A stretch of 64,000 nt of DNA from Patagioenas fasciata (GCF_037038585.1 NC_092523.1:45463501-45527500), one strand, 5' to 3'. Positions 38,451-52,172 are shown, counted from the first letter of the stretch. Numbers and translations: made by a program. Notes: generated from the letters alone by a model not told the origin.

Positions 38451-39878
38451 AAAATAGGATCTTGAAGCTTTTGGACAGGAAAACTGAAGTACTGTTTTTA
38501 AAGTGGTGATGTGAAGAATGTGACACTGTTTGGGTATTAGACTCAACTGAAGTAGATTTTATTGCCAATTTTATATCTCTAATAATATCCTCAGTTACCG
38601 CTCAGGTTCAGGTCCAAAGTTATTAATTTATTAATTTATTGAAATTGTATTGAAACGGAAGAATATTTTTGAACTGGCTTAATTTAAGGTTGAAGTAATT
38701 GATGGAGGCATTTTCTTTGTCTTTCTTTGTTAAAGGGCATACAGTGCACAGAATGGACATGAGGAAAGGTGAAGTTTTGTTGTATTTAAGGCATTTGACC
38801 TTGGTTTGTAAGTCTGCTTCAGTTTTTAGGTTTCCCAGAGCTTTTCTCCTGTGATCCTGGGCTGGTTACTTGCAGTCTTTTTTGACTTCACCATTATAAA
38901 ATTACTGTCATATATAATCTAACTCTAGAAATAGCTAACATTTCTTGATACTCCTCTCATCAGCAGTTGCTGACTATCTTAAAAGGCTCTGCTCATGCGT
39001 ATGTCCAGAAACTCTACTCCTAGCAAGCTGAGGTGATGCTTTGTCAATCATGTGAGCTGTCTCCAACTGGTTCTTTTCCTAAATTTTAATTGAGAATCAA
39101 TTAAATGTACTTTGTGCAGATTTACATAAATATGCTTTGCACAAAACACAGTGGTTGTGCTGCTTGTTCACAGTAAAGAAATCTGCTACTCTTCCCTGAA
39201 ACCCAGCTCGTAATGTCTCAGGATGGCACAGGATGTCTCCTTTTTCTGAGGGAATTCAAACCTTGTGTCTGACATTCCCGGAGAGAAGCTATAGCATGGC
39301 ATTTACGGGTCCCTCCAGGAGTAAGTTATTTGATGAATTTGAACACATCTCTGACTGAATGGGGCTGAACGAAGGTTTAAATAGTCCTTGTGTTTGTTAA
39401 GTTATGAGGCTATTGCTTAAGAAGTGGAGTAGCAGAATGGCCTGTTTCTTTTCCTTCCTATTTGTTTTGAAAAGAAATGAGTGCCTTAGACCTTCAGAAG
39501 GAGACTGATTTATGGATTTAGTAGATCAGCTCTGACTAGGGCACTGAGGCCTTTGAAAGAAGAGGGACTTCTTTAAAAAAAGAAAACCAAACAAGCATGA
39601 GGTTTTATTTTCTCAAGTCTGCTTTAAGTCTTTCCATGGTATACATACTGATTTGAGCTGCTGAGGTTGTATTTTTTTTGTTGTTCTTGAAATCCCATTT
39701 TTCTTTCCAGGAGCCTAATACAGGTTTCCAGATTTGCTTGGAGACCATGCACCCAATTTTTTGGTATGGCAGCACTCACGGGATTTTTTTTTTTTTTTTA
39801 AACTTTCCTTTTATATTTTTGTACTGTGAAATTCCGATTTTCTTTTTTTTGTATGGTCCTTCTAAAAAATAAATGTAT

Positions 39879-40160
39879 TTAAAAACAACAACAATAACAA
39901 CAAACCCCAAAAAAACCAAACAAAAAACCCCAAACAAACAAAAACCCCAAACAAAAATGAAGACAAAACAACCCCCCAACAGCAAAAAAAAACCACAAGC
40001 AAAAACCAGCAACAACCCCTGAAAACAAAGAAAGAAAACAAAAAAAAACCCCCACAAAACCAAAACCACCACCCCCAAAAAACAAACCAACCAACCGACC
40101 ACAACAACCCAAAACAAATCAAAATGAAAAACAAAACACCCCCAAACACACACACACATC
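39879..40160. repeat. Long A/C-only tract, C-run rich (G-rich on minus strand)
   Basis: For about 270 bases the + strand is nearly all A and C, with only a handful of T and G. It includes about nine separate C-runs of three to six and ends in a short CA repeat. A T15 run and other T-rich sequence lie just upstream (39,785-39,850). The minus strand therefore has many GGG and GGGG runs spaced by T-rich loops. Minus-strand open frames of 77-130 codons through it are Phe/Val/Gly/Trp low-complexity artefacts. Confidence 0.9.
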
Positions 40161-41169
40161 TCTGGCATTATTTAGAGTAAAATGAAAATCTACAGGTTTC
40201 ATTTGCATTGCTCTGTAAGTAAATGCTAATCTGTTGATGGAACAGTCTATGCTGAGGAAAGAATAAGTGCAAATCTGTGGAATCTGGTTTTTAAGCAGCT
40301 TATGAAAATATACAGTAGGGTTTATTGTATTTAAAATTGTAGATTTTGATAATTCACATTTTAGTATCAATAGATAGATAGTAAGTATTGTTGTTTGAGT
40401 TGCATTTTTGATCATCTTATTCCACTTGAGAAATACAAGCTTAAGAAAATAGTTGTACTGTAGTCAGAGAGAGTAATTCAATTCAGCTTCTTGAATTTCT
40501 CATTTCACCATTATTTCTCTCCCCCCCAACCCCCTTTTTTTTCTCACTTGAATAAAGCCTACAGCAAACTGTAACCTGAGGCCCATTGACTGTGAGATTT
40601 CCAGAAGTCTATTTTATAGCTTTATTAAGAACAAAGCAAAAGTACAAAACTTTGAGAATTTTGCCTGTGCAACAAGTTATGAATATAAGCACTACTTAGC
40701 ACTTAAAGTTTTTAATTGTCTTCAGAGACCCTGTATTTCTCTCAAGAATTCATCGAATTTGCAAGAGAATTTGATACAGCTTTGGTTTCTAGAAACACTC
40801 CAGCAAAATAAATCTATGAAGTACAGTAAGTGTATTTATAAGAGTTTGGATGCTACTATGAGAGTATGAAATAGTAATTCCGTACTTAATATTAGGATGC
40901 ATATGGTACCTTTTCAAGGAGTATTATAAATGTGAATGTAAAGTAATGAAGTCCTCTTGTTTAGACATCTAGTGGAGATAAAGCAGCAAATGTAGTCTTG
41001 TTTTCCTGATGGATGAACATATTGCAATATAATGTGTGAATCTTGTAAACTCACAAACGTGAATGTGGATAAACAGCATTATGTCTTATCCACTTCAATA
41101 TTCATAGCAGCTGGAAGACAGACCTATAAAAAGGGTGTGAAGCTGGGACTTGATTGCTTTTCCAGTGAT

Positions 41170-41925
41170 CACAGAATCACAGAATGTTAGGGATTGAAAG
41201 GGACCTCAAGAGATCATGTAGTCCGATCCCCCTGCCAGAGCAGGAACACCTAGATAAGGTTACACCGGAAGGTGTCCAGGTGGGTTTTGAATGTCTTCAG
41301 AGTAGGAGACTCCACAATCCCCCTGGGCAGCCTGTTCCAGTGCTCCATTACCCTTACTGAGAAAAAGTTTCTTCTCAAATTTAAGTGGAACCTCTTGTGT
41401 TCCAGTTTGAACCCATTACCCCTTGTCCTACCTTTGGTTGTCACCAAGAAGAGCCTGGTTCCATCCTCGTGACACTCATGCTTTATATATTTGTAAACAT
41501 TATTAAGGTCATCCCTCAGTCTCCTCCAAGCTAAAGGGACCCACCTCCCTCAGCCTTTTCTCACAAGGGAGACGCTCCACTCTCTTAACCATCTTTGTTG
41601 CCCTGCGCTGGACTCTCTCCAGCAGTTCCCTGTCCTTCTTGAACTGAGGGGCCCAGAACTGGATACAATATTCTAGGTGTGGTCTCACCAGGGTAGAGTA
41701 GAGGGGAAGGAGAACCTCTCTTGACCTATGACCACCCTCCTTCTAATACACCCCAGGATGCCATTGGCCTTCTTGGCCACAAGGGCACAGTGCTGGCTCA
41801 TGGTCATCCTGTTGTCCACCAGGACCCCCAGGTCCCTTTCCCCTACACTGCTCTCTAATAGGTCATTCCTCAATTTATAATGGAAGCTGGGGTTGTTCCT
41901 ACCCAGATGCAAGACTCTACACTTA
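41170..41925 (-). mobile_element. CR1 LINE, 5'-truncated, 3' end intact
   Basis: Chicken-repeat-1 non-LTR retrotransposon copy on the minus strand. Its 3' end lies at the left: the + strand starts with two tandem CACAGAAT octamers at 41,170-41,185, the reverse of the ATTCTGTG repeats that end CR1. The minus strand encodes pieces of the C-terminal reverse-transcriptase region, including [32 protein letters not shown] and, nearer the 3' end, EHWNRLPR. The frame is broken into separate pieces, so the copy is dead. Homology fades near 41,925, so roughly 750 bases of the full element (several kb) remain, typical of CR1 5' truncation. The open minus-strand frames at 41,250-41,447 and 41,685-41,912 belong to it. 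Confidence 0.95.
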
Positions 41926-44513
41926 ATGCATTAATCACACTTAATGTGATGTATTTTCATTCTGAAAAAAAAATCCCTTTTTTTTTTTTTTTCCTTATCT
42001 AACTGGAAAGTAAGCTGAAATAGTTCTGATTGGGGCTTTTTAGACATTGATTTTGTAGTCAATGTGAAGTTAGAAACACACCCATTTCAATTGAACTCAG
42101 GGTTGGTGTTGACTGACATAGTGTTATCCCAATTTAAAGCTGAAATTAATTACAGGAAATTTTGAAAGCTCAGTGTATTTATAAATAAGAGAGTTGCAAC
42201 TTCTGGTAAAAGTAATGTGTATCTCGAATTTCCAGTTGTTGCTTTCAGATTGTCTAGTTTGCCTTGATGTAAATATCACTGATTTCTAAGATACTTCTAC
42301 ATGGTTTTTTCTCCTTTTTTTTTCCACATACAATTCTGTACCAATATTTTTGTCTTGTTTGGTCTGATTTGTAAGTAGAAAAGTGTACTGTTAATATGAT
42401 GGTCCTATTAAGAACTGGAGCATGGATAAACATGTAGATCTTCAGTAACCACAAAACTCTAATTGCATGACAAGTATATGAAAAATCAGATTTTTGTGTA
42501 AGCAACTTGTTGAAGGCCATTATAGCCAAGTTCTCATGGAAGCTGTCTATTACATAAACCCATTGTACCATACCATAAAAGGAGAGTTTTCTTGCTTTAA
42601 ATTGAGGAGATGTTAAACCAGCAAGATAAAAAGAGAGAGATGTAAAATTGAAAAGCCTTTTAGTTTATCATCAAAGACGTGCTGTCAGCGCTAAAATATT
42701 GTGTTGACACGAGAGAAGGCTGAATGTTGTCGCCTGCATGTGAAGCAGTGAGGCACCGCTCCATTCAACCTTTGTTCTCCTCTATAATAACATAGGAATG
42801 AGACCCCATTGGGCACGCATATTTAGGCAGAACGAGCCTCTGAACTTCTGCATAGAGCTTTACACAAGTATTGGGATCATTCACAGACTATGGAGTCAAA
42901 TCCAATAAAATGTCTGGCTAAGAGCTTATAGGATCAGTCTTAATATTTAATAGCTCAACTGGTAAATCATTATCATGTTCTATATCCATGTATCTAGAAG
43001 ATATCTCATGTGTGCTGTACTCGGTAAGATCATGTCTACCCTACAAATTCAGGCAGTAAGTGAGGGAACAAGTCAAAATGTCTGCAGATCTTAAAAGGTC
43101 TGCTGTTACACATGACACGAGTTTCTTTTTCTCTGCAGGAAGGTGAATACACTGAACTTTCATGTTCAGTGCTTTTTGTCGACATTATTATTACCTTTTC
43201 TAAGTCAGTAGGCTTCATAATACAACCAGGGTCCTGAAACCCTGTCCTTTGCTGGTGAGAAACCACTGAATAACTAGAGCTGATTACACATTGCACAGTG
43301 TTTTTGCATCTAAAAAATTATTTGTAGGACTCTCATCTTCCTTCCTATGTCTGTCCTGTCCCCCCTGCCCATGTTTCCTATCTTTCTTTCTTTGTATATT
43401 TTTAAGGCTAGTTTTATTACTAAAAGTTAAGCTCACACAGGTGGTCCTGTCAGGCTATAAAAGTGGTTGCTCGAGCAATATGAGGAGACTGCCTGAATAA
43501 TGGTGGTTTTTACATTTAGGGCTGATCTTGCTTGGAAACCCTCAGATAGGATGTATGCAAGAGAGTAATAAATTATATGTAACTTGTAAAACATTCTGGG
43601 ATACACATGGGATACAAGATCAGTCAGCAGCACAGATTTTCCCATGAGGCGTATGTTTCTAAGGTATCTGGCAAATTGCTCCATTAATCTTTGCTGTTTA
43701 CCCTTTAATAATGGTGATAGTTTACTTTATATATAATTTCTTTAGGTGAAACTTGTTGAACAGTCCCCAGGATCATGTAACCAGTGGCTGATGGAGTTCC
43801 ATTTCCAGCATAATAGCTTTCTTGGCTTAAAAGTAAAATTAAAAATTTGCAGAGATGAAGATTTCTGTCTCACAAATTCACTTTGAGCTGTTGCTTTAAT
43901 TAATAACATACTTAACTTATGTATATTCTGCAGCCCATGAGTTTGTGTTAAAAATCTATTTCTGTGTTCCTACATTTTCATTGTCAGTGACGTTTATATT
44001 TTTTTTAAAATTGACTCATTATAGAAGAAGCTTTTGGACATCTTCTGGTAACTGTTCTTCATAAATGCTGAAATAATGGGAAATTAAGAAACTGTGCTGA
44101 TGGAGTGGTCTTGCAATGCAGAATAGCTTGGACAACTTCAAAAAACAAGGACAGTAGTTTGCAGATACTGAATGTCCATGGAACTGGCGACATTAACAGA
44201 CCTCGCTCCTTTGGTTTTATGCAGTGTCTTATCTTGATTGTCGGTACATCAAGATACACTGCTGCAGTTGCCTGGCTCTGGTGGAGATACAGATTGATTT
44301 TGAAGCCGACATCCAAGAGAAAATAAAGCAAGAGATGCTATGAAGTGTAACTATTCTGAAACAAACAAACAAACCAAAACTAAGCAACCAAACAGAAAAT
44401 CCATTTTTAGTTTGGTTTTAAGATGCAGTATTTTTTTGGGGGACAAAAAGGTAATAAAACAAGGCCTGGATTTTTTTTTTTCTCCCTTGAGACAAATGTG
44501 TGTGTATGTGGGT

Positions 44514-44517
<4 letters not shown>

Positions 44518-44544
<27 letters not shown>
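44518..44544. repeat. A27 homopolymer
   Basis: About twenty-seven As followed by CAAACAAACA. I looked for a retroposed sequence ending here. The preceding bases (TGTGTGTATGTGGGTACAT) are simple sequence, so no retrocopy is supported. Confidence 0.9.
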
Positions 44545-47500
44545 CAAACACATGTATGTAGATAAAATATTTTTATGAAAATGATTTAACAGCAAAACTT
44601 GGGGTTTAGCTGATGGTTTTGAAATAAAACCTTTTAATGTGGCTAGAACCAAGCAAAGCTTTCAGAAATAACAAATGTAGTGAAGTGATAGATGATATGT
44701 AATGTACTACAAATTTTGAGTCATGTAAACTTGAATTTATACATGTGGTTGAATCTTTAGCCCTATAAATATGTAAACATACACAAAACTAGTAATGCTT
44801 TTGAAATTAAGCATTGTAAACCATTCCATTCCAGATTGGTTACAAAATATTAATCTCTATCCCTGGAAAAGCAGGAATTCACTGAAAGAACAGGGATAAG
44901 TCTTCAGCACTAGAAATCTGAGTGGTGTCCATGTAATATTGTGCATGCTATTTAAACAATCCATGAATTAGTCACACATTTATCAGCTTAACATTGCTTT
45001 ATTCAAAACTTCATACTGGACTGCAAACAGTGAATCCCATAAACGGTTTTCCCAAAAACTAATATGAGAAGCCCTACTGCTTTTTTTTTTTTTTTTCTTA
45101 AAAGGGGAAGAAAGGAAAACAAAACCCCTGCAAAATCCAGCAAAATAGTAAAAGGTTTGCTAAGAATATTTTGAACTGGTTTTAAATTTTTACGTCTGCA
45201 TTAATCTCTGCTTTCTGTAAAGTGCTGTTGGTGCATTATGTACTCCATTACTTGGGATTTAGATGCAGTACTGATTTGATGTGGAAAACAGAGAGGGAAC
45301 TCTTTCCCAGGAAATAAAAGAGTAGATTTTTTTTTTTTCTTGTCTGCTGCTCTGCTTATGCAAGATCGCTCAGTCCACAAAGCAGCAGTTTCACCATTTA
45401 CCTCATCAAATTCTTCAGCTCTCTGACTCTGTCTGATCTGACAAATGTAGTCTCGTGAACCATGCTAAGCAAAAAGAGGTTGTTGCAGGTCTGTTCCAGG
45501 TGCTCATAAAGCCAGTTCTCTCACTAGCTGCTGCAAAGGTGTGTCCTTTCACTCTTTTTAGTGGCTGCTGTTGCATTCCACATGTGTTCTGTGTGAGGAT
45601 CTCTTTACAGCATCAAAATTATCCTAATTACTTGAGGACACCTGTTCTGTCATCAGATAATCATTGTGATGGACCATGTTCAGTTTCAGGCTTAATGAGG
45701 TGTCCTGAAACATATAGATCTTGTAATTAATGTCTGTGACATAAAATCTGCGAAGTATGACGGGTACAATGGTGGGTATTTCTCTCTTGAACTGGTACTG
45801 TTGTACTCTGTTTTACCTCCTAAGGAGCCCTTCCCTGAAGGGTTTCAGTGACAAAGGCCAGCGGCAGTGTCAATGACACCTGGCTTAACCTCACTGGCTC
45901 AGCAACTCACAGTGGACAAACGGTATCCTTGTCACCTTTGCAAAATAAAATATGGAATTATTGTCTTGATTTAATACTTTCATTTTTGGTCATTCTAGAG
46001 ATAAACCTGCAGTTTCAGCATAGTTTCAAGCTTGTTGTTACAAGGACACAGTTGCAGAGTTGTTTATTTAGTTTGTGTTGGGTTTGTTTGTTTCTTAAAT
46101 TTAATGATTTTACTTTATTCTGAAAGTAATGGGCAGTACCTGTACTAGTTCTCCTGATAATGAACTAACTATTATGACAAACTTCTGACTATTGAAACAT
46201 ACATCTCTCTTGATTTTAGGCTGTAGTTCACCTAGTAGTTCATAAGTGCGTGTGCAATTAGAGTTAATTCTCTCTTTGGAAGATGTAGTAGCAAAAGATT
46301 TTGTTCTTAGTTTGCCTGGAAAACCATATCTCACTTCAGTGGGCTGTGTCTCTTCTCTTTGCCTTCTTAGCTGTATGTCTGAAGGACAATAGTTTGTTTT
46401 GTTTTGTTTAAGATATAAATAACCTCAGAAAGAGAGTTTAATAAATAAATACATTAAAAAAAGACTGTGATTGAGCTCTCAGCTGTGACAGTGATTGTGG
46501 ATACAGAGAACACTTCTTCGTGCCTTCTGAAGTCATTGGGAACCTCTTCCTTGAATGATTCCACTGAGTGAGTGATCCTACTTTGGACCTCTGACCAAGG
46601 AGTCCCTGCTAGTGTATCCCTTGGGAAACAGAGACACAGAAAATGGTTCTCAAAACCATTTTGCCCTTAAGGATCCAAGAGGTCTTTTTTATTAAACAAA
46701 GCTGGGAGAATAGATGTTAGCATTCAATCTCCACATGTGCTGGTTAGCCTTAGATATATAGAGGTCTTCAACTCCTCTTGGCAATGTCTTGGTGTTGACT
46801 TCTTTGACCTGGCTGGTGTAACTGGCTGTTCCCGGAGCAGAGACCCACATCTTAATAACAGGCCTCTGGTGAAGAAACAATGCTTGAGTGTTCTTAAGTA
46901 ATGGACTTAATCTCTGCATAAATCTGAAGTTCTGTAGATAAACATTTCATCTAAAGAGTGTGTTAAGCTCCAACTATGTGCTCTCCTCATGCAAACAAGA
47001 TTTTCTCACTGTGCTTCATGAGATGTGTGTTCATGGTGTTCCTCCTTAGTGTGGCCACAGATCCAGTGTTAAGCTGCTAAATAATTTATTTCTTCATAAC
47101 ACTGTTTTCTCATCCCTATTTGTTTCTACTGCTCATTACTCATTTTCAACAGCCAATAGCACAGGATTTGAAGGAGATCTTTGTTTCTTCATTACACTAG
47201 ATGAAGGTTTAAAAAAATAATAAAAATATTAATCTTCCCAAATAATATATTGGGAAATTTTGGTGTGCAATAGGATATTTGCTTGAAGAATTTTGTGAGA
47301 TTGCTTACAAGAGATTTGGTTCTGAATCCTGAAGTGCTGAAGAAGAACCAAGCTAAATTCCCAGCAGGAAAAAATTCTAGAGAAAAGTGTATTAGCAAGT
47401 GGTACTGTGGCGTTTGGAACTGTCATTCCTACGCCTTCCTATATAGAAGGATATAGACAGATAGGGAATAAGTGAGAAGCTGAGATGGAAAGGAATGCAA

Positions 47501-50500
47501 GAACTGATCAGAGAGGATGTGGAAAAAAGAGGAAAGAGAAGGTTTATCAGTTCCTCTCCTGTGGAGGAATGGGAAAATGAAACAAACGGCAGATACAGAA
47601 GAGCAGATGGGGATGATGATAAATGCAACCAATTGGGAAAGACAAAATACTACATAAACTGTGATGGTTAGGATAAGACTGCATCTGATTGAAATAATTT
47701 GGTGTCATGCTGCCTAAGCCTGTGGTTAGTGTAAGCCAAAGAATTTAGTCTGGAAAATGCAGGTACGTTGATCTGCTATGAAGCAGCCCATTATCAGGGC
47801 CCATTTTGAGAACATAAAATAGCCTGTGCTGTGCTAAAAAGGCATTTTACATATTGCTTCATACTTCAGTGTCTTCATATTGCAAATACTATTAGGTCTG
47901 CTTTTTCTCTTTTGTTTAGACCTTTTTGCAGAAACAAAAGACCAGCCAAGAACTATGAACAGTTTTATATGCACTTGAGTACACATACATGTAGTAATAT
48001 TGCGATTATCTTATTATTCACTTTTTTTAAACAATATGTAATTTTCTGTGTGTTGCGATACATACAAAGAAGTTTTCTGAACAATACAGGTTTTTAAAAT
48101 AAAATAAACTTTATAACTTCTTCAGAATGTCAAATATAAGCCAGTTATTCTCAGCAGTAAGATGGGTTTTTTGGTACTGGAATACATCTGTTAAACATTC
48201 TCTAAGGCAGACCACCTGCTATTCCAATGTATCTGTATTTTTGCTAGATACACTTGGTATGTGGAAGAAATGTACTTTGTGTAGTGTTGTGTGATATTGT
48301 AAACTTGAGCTTCCTTTCTTTCAAAACTGCTGTTTGAGATACAGTTGTTTCCTGGCAACATTTGAATGAACGTCTGGGGTTTTTTTTGACAACTCTGGGA
48401 ATGTTGGATACTGGGAAACACACCTAAAATAGTGGTGATATTTCTTGTGAGGTTAGCTGCTCTTGTCCAGTGCTCACATTATTTTAACAACCATTTTTTT
48501 TTTTTTATTCTGGAAACCCTATAAACGTGACTACACTGAGGGGAATTTCTGTGATTTAGTTTTTCTCTGCCATGTTGATGGTTATTTTTCTGTCTGTGGG
48601 TTAGGTCTACAGCCCAGAGATCACAATAGTAACTACTGTAAGACAAGGATAATGAACACTACAGGATAATAAGAATGTGGAGACTTGAGCCAATTTCTGG
48701 GGTATTCAAGATTGCATGTTCTAGTTGCAAGTTCTTATCTTTGATCACAGCAAAATGTTAGCTCAGAGTGGACTCACACGTTTGAATTCTGACAGCCTTT
48801 GTTTGAGGCAGAGATTGGCCATGATGCCTTTCAGAATGGATCCTTATTCTCGTTGTGACATAGAGCAGTAGAAAAGGTATTTCTAATCAGAGAGCTCCTC
48901 ACTGTTTCTGTGGTTGGACATTTTGTACCTCAAAGTTGAATGCTCTACAGTTGTAAATTTTAGTAGTTAAAAAGTAGCTTATTTATACAGAAGCAAGGAA
49001 TTCAGTACCCCAGATTGTGCAGTTTAGAGGGAGTGATCTGTTTCCTACATCCGTCAAGTTCGATCTTCAAAGGCATCAGGGCTTTTCTTTGTTATGGTTT
49101 TTGGTCTCTGAAATTCCTATTAGAAGACTAGAGGGGATGGAAAGTATGGAGGAGGTGAGTGAGGTTGTAAGGAAGTAAAACCTGGGCTGAGTTTACTTCA
49201 TGCAATATTTGAATTAGGAAGCAATTCAAATTCAGAAGTTCTGACTACAGTTCACTTGAATCTGATAAGGGCAAGGCTGAAGCAGAGTGCTAACATTGTA
49301 TTGTGGTTTCTTTATATTGTTTATCAGAAAAAAAAAAGTGGAAAATGTGTGCTGCAAATTCTGAAGACCACGAAAAGAAAACTTACACTGGAACCAAAAG
49401 TGAAGAATTTCTCTGAATATTTGTTCAGAGGCAGATAAAAGAAAAAAATACCAAAAATCTAAGAATCAAGAATTATGAGTAGAAGATAACATTATTACTT
49501 TGATACCAGTGGAACATGGAAATTCAATTCAAAGAGGAACTAATGAAAATAGTTGTGTCAGAGAGGGCTGTGAGTAGAGAAGCAAAAACCTGTGAGGCCA
49601 TGTGGTAGCAAAGACAGACTCTTTCAAATTATTGTATGAAAACCAGAGATGGTGGGCAGTTGTAACTTCCCTCCTCCAAAGTACAGGACTCCAGTGAGCT
49701 TGTTTTTGGAGTTATATACTGTTATGACTTGGATAAAGCTCAAAGGAAAGTTGCAGAGTTATTTATAGGGAATTACAAGCTGAGTATGTATATTTCAACT
49801 AAGCAAATGTAATAAGCAATTTCAGTTGTTTTAAGGTGTAAGTTCTAAAGAAAAAAGAGAAGAAATGGTAGCTATACAGACAGGCATTCAAAGAGGAAAA
49901 TAAGTGAGAAAATTCCGATTATTAGGAATAAAGTGCGATTTGAAACAATATATGAAGTTATGTGGAAGTTTTCTGAGTGGAGTGGAAAATCTGTTTACTG
50001 GATGAATTTGAAGCTACACATGCTTTTCATCTTCTACATTTTCTCCTTGCTTCCATTTTGCCTGAAAAAAAAAAAAAGGACAACTCTGTTGTTCAGACCT
50101 CTGAACTTGCAGAGGCACGAGTTCAGTTGTCTTTATCTCAAAATGTAAAGATGTATTAATACTTGGCACTTCACTTTCTAAGTCTGCAGAATAATGCATA
50201 GCTGCTTAAAAAGTCCCAGAGCTTAAGAGATCTTAAACCGCTGGAATTCGTGCTATCAGTGTTGAGCAGTTTGAGAAGGAACAGCTTATACGATTCATGT
50301 GCTGAATCCACCTGGGAAGAACGGGGATGGGTGAGTGACAGGTTGAGGATGCACATCATGCCTTGGGCTGCCTGGACTCGGTGGCCTTGCCTGACCTTAA
50401 AACTTCATTGATTTCCCCTTTCACTCCCATTGATTTCTAAACAGTTTATATTAATAAAATTCTAGCTAATTTATGTGAGTACACTTCAAAGTTCTCTCTG

Positions 50501-52023
50501 TTTAGGGAAAAACTGAGCTGGTGACTAGAAGTGTTTTTCTCTTGTGCAGTAGCTCCATGAAAGCTGTAAGCTTCCCTCCTTGCACGTTTGTTCCCACAAA
50601 CCTGCATTTTCCTGCTGCGTGTCCTGCTCAGAATTGGTCCTGAGTCAGACAGCACAGCAACAGAGAAGTTTTGGTGTAGTCTTCTAATGTAGACTTGCTT
50701 TAACTCCTTTAATTAGCACTGCAAGGTTTGTCTGTTGAAAGCTCTTGGTGAGTTGCAGTATGAGAATGCTTGTTTGTGACTCTGTTAATTATCAGAAAAG
50801 CTTACACAAACGTATTTTTAAATGGGGAAAATGAACATTTTTCTCAAGTTTGCTTCTTATTCTTTGGAGGTTAAAGAAGTCCTGCACTATTTTTTTTTTT
50901 TTAATAATTTTAAAGAATGTTGAGCAGATGGTGAAAGTTGTGAATGTCACCTTTTTGAGTGATTTAAAATGAGAACTATAACATGACCTTACAGAGAATT
51001 TTTTCCCCTTGTAAAATAGAGGAATATACATCAGCTTTCCCCTTTTATGAACTGTTGCTTTCAGTGAAATTTCTGATAATCATTTAAGGATCTCACAGAA
51101 GGACAAGAGTATGTCATCTGAGAGATCACTGATGCATGTGCTTCTCTTGAGATTCCCATTAATAGTTGGGATTACCTGGCTTTCTACATCAGTATAAATC
51201 TTAGAAATGTGGTGTGAGTCAGTCTCCATGAAAGCAAACCTGTACACAATCATGATGGGTCCTTTGAATACCATATTACAGTATCTGTTCTAAGACCAGT
51301 GTTTTAACCATTGTCTTCCTAGAGTGGGGAAAATCTGAAATACACCATGGTTATTAAACACAGTTCATAATGGTATTTGCACATACAGTGTAGGCGCTAC
51401 ATGCAGCTGAGCATCTGTTGACCCATCTCTTTTAGAGATTTGGTAAAAGTTGCTGTAGAATACAAGATGGCCAGATATTTAAAAAAAGAAAATCAGTAGC
51501 AACAAGACACAGTATCTGAAGAGCTGACAGCTTCCTTGCAGTAAAAGTTATGTCTGTTGAGGCCTTGGTACCTAGGGCACTATGAAAGAACTACAACTTT
51601 GTTTACTTTAAGCTTATTTCGCTCTCAATGTTAAAATACAGTTAATTAAAAAAACGCAAAATACTGTGCTGTGGCTCTTGGTATTCATTGTTATTTCATG
51701 GTAAATCATCAAATTTTCATTAAAATAATGTAAGATTGGGCCATTATAGCAGTCGTTGCCATTTCTGAAGTCGTCAGCTGATAGTGCTGAGACTATGCAT
51801 GATCTAGCAAACAGGACATAGTCTTTTTCATAAGAAAACAGCAACAGAGAGAACTTGGTGATGTTCAGCCTCTCTCCATGTGTGCTCAACCAAAAGCAAG
51901 ATGCATTTGAACCACTTGTTGAATGAAGTTATGCTAAAATTCACGTCACAAGAAATCTTGCCTTAGAGCAACTTGCTACTGACAATTTTCTAACCTATAA
52001 GATGATTTCAGGAATATTTGAAT

Positions 52024-52172
52024 GGCCTTGCTCTGCAGAACTTTGGTTGCTTCCAGCTTCACTTTAGAAGTGACTGACCTAGTGTGGCGCTTGAGAGGAG
52101 GAGGGGGAAAAAAAAAAAGCATTCCTAACGTTTTTTTTTCCTACAGACATATTTGTCAATCTGGTTGGACAT
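52024..52172 (+). repeat. Unidentified two-copy module, copy 1
   Basis: This segment matches 59,834-59,998 in the same orientation. The left block of about 75 bases differs at about nine positions by my count. It contains GCAGAACTTTGG, TTCCAGCTTCA and TAGAAGTGACTGACCTAG. The middle is a variable G/A-rich stretch (GGAGGGGG then A11). The right block is TAACG, a T-run, CCTACAG and CAATCTGGTTGGACAT. Flanking sequence on both sides does not match between copies, so the ends are sharp. I cannot name the family. It could be an uncatalogued short transposon, part of an older element, or a local duplication. Confidence 0.8.

Larger units (their letters stand above)
15968..41169 (+). other. PDGFC: PDGFC intron 1, proximal part
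   Basis: This is AT-rich intronic sequence with no exon, RNA gene or clear transposon that I can support. Notable contents are strand-asymmetric A/C or G/T tracts (listed separately), T-runs near 27,247, 30,011 and 30,513, AT-rich sequence with TATATA near 27,298-27,326, a block with MEF2-, homeodomain- and AP-1-like sites at 24,480-24,740, and a block of moderate GC near 26,995-27,200. The open frames are short and lack family signatures. Intronic enhancers are plausible in so long a first intron, but conservation data would be needed to place them. Confidence 0.8.

Noticed and set aside
39776..40168. Minus-strand 130-codon frame rich in Phe, Val, Gly and Trp, resembling a membrane protein
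   Set aside because: It is the translation of the A/C-only tract. Equivalent hydrophobic frames appear in all neighbouring phases.
44461..44544. A27 run as the tail of a processed retrocopy
   Set aside because: Upstream sequence is GT-rich simple sequence with no polyadenylation signal or gene-like segment and no target duplication I could find.
50280..50400. Possible additional CR1 relic
   Set aside because: A short stretch (CTGGACTCGGTGGCC) loosely resembles CR1 3' sequence, but order and length are insufficient to support a call.
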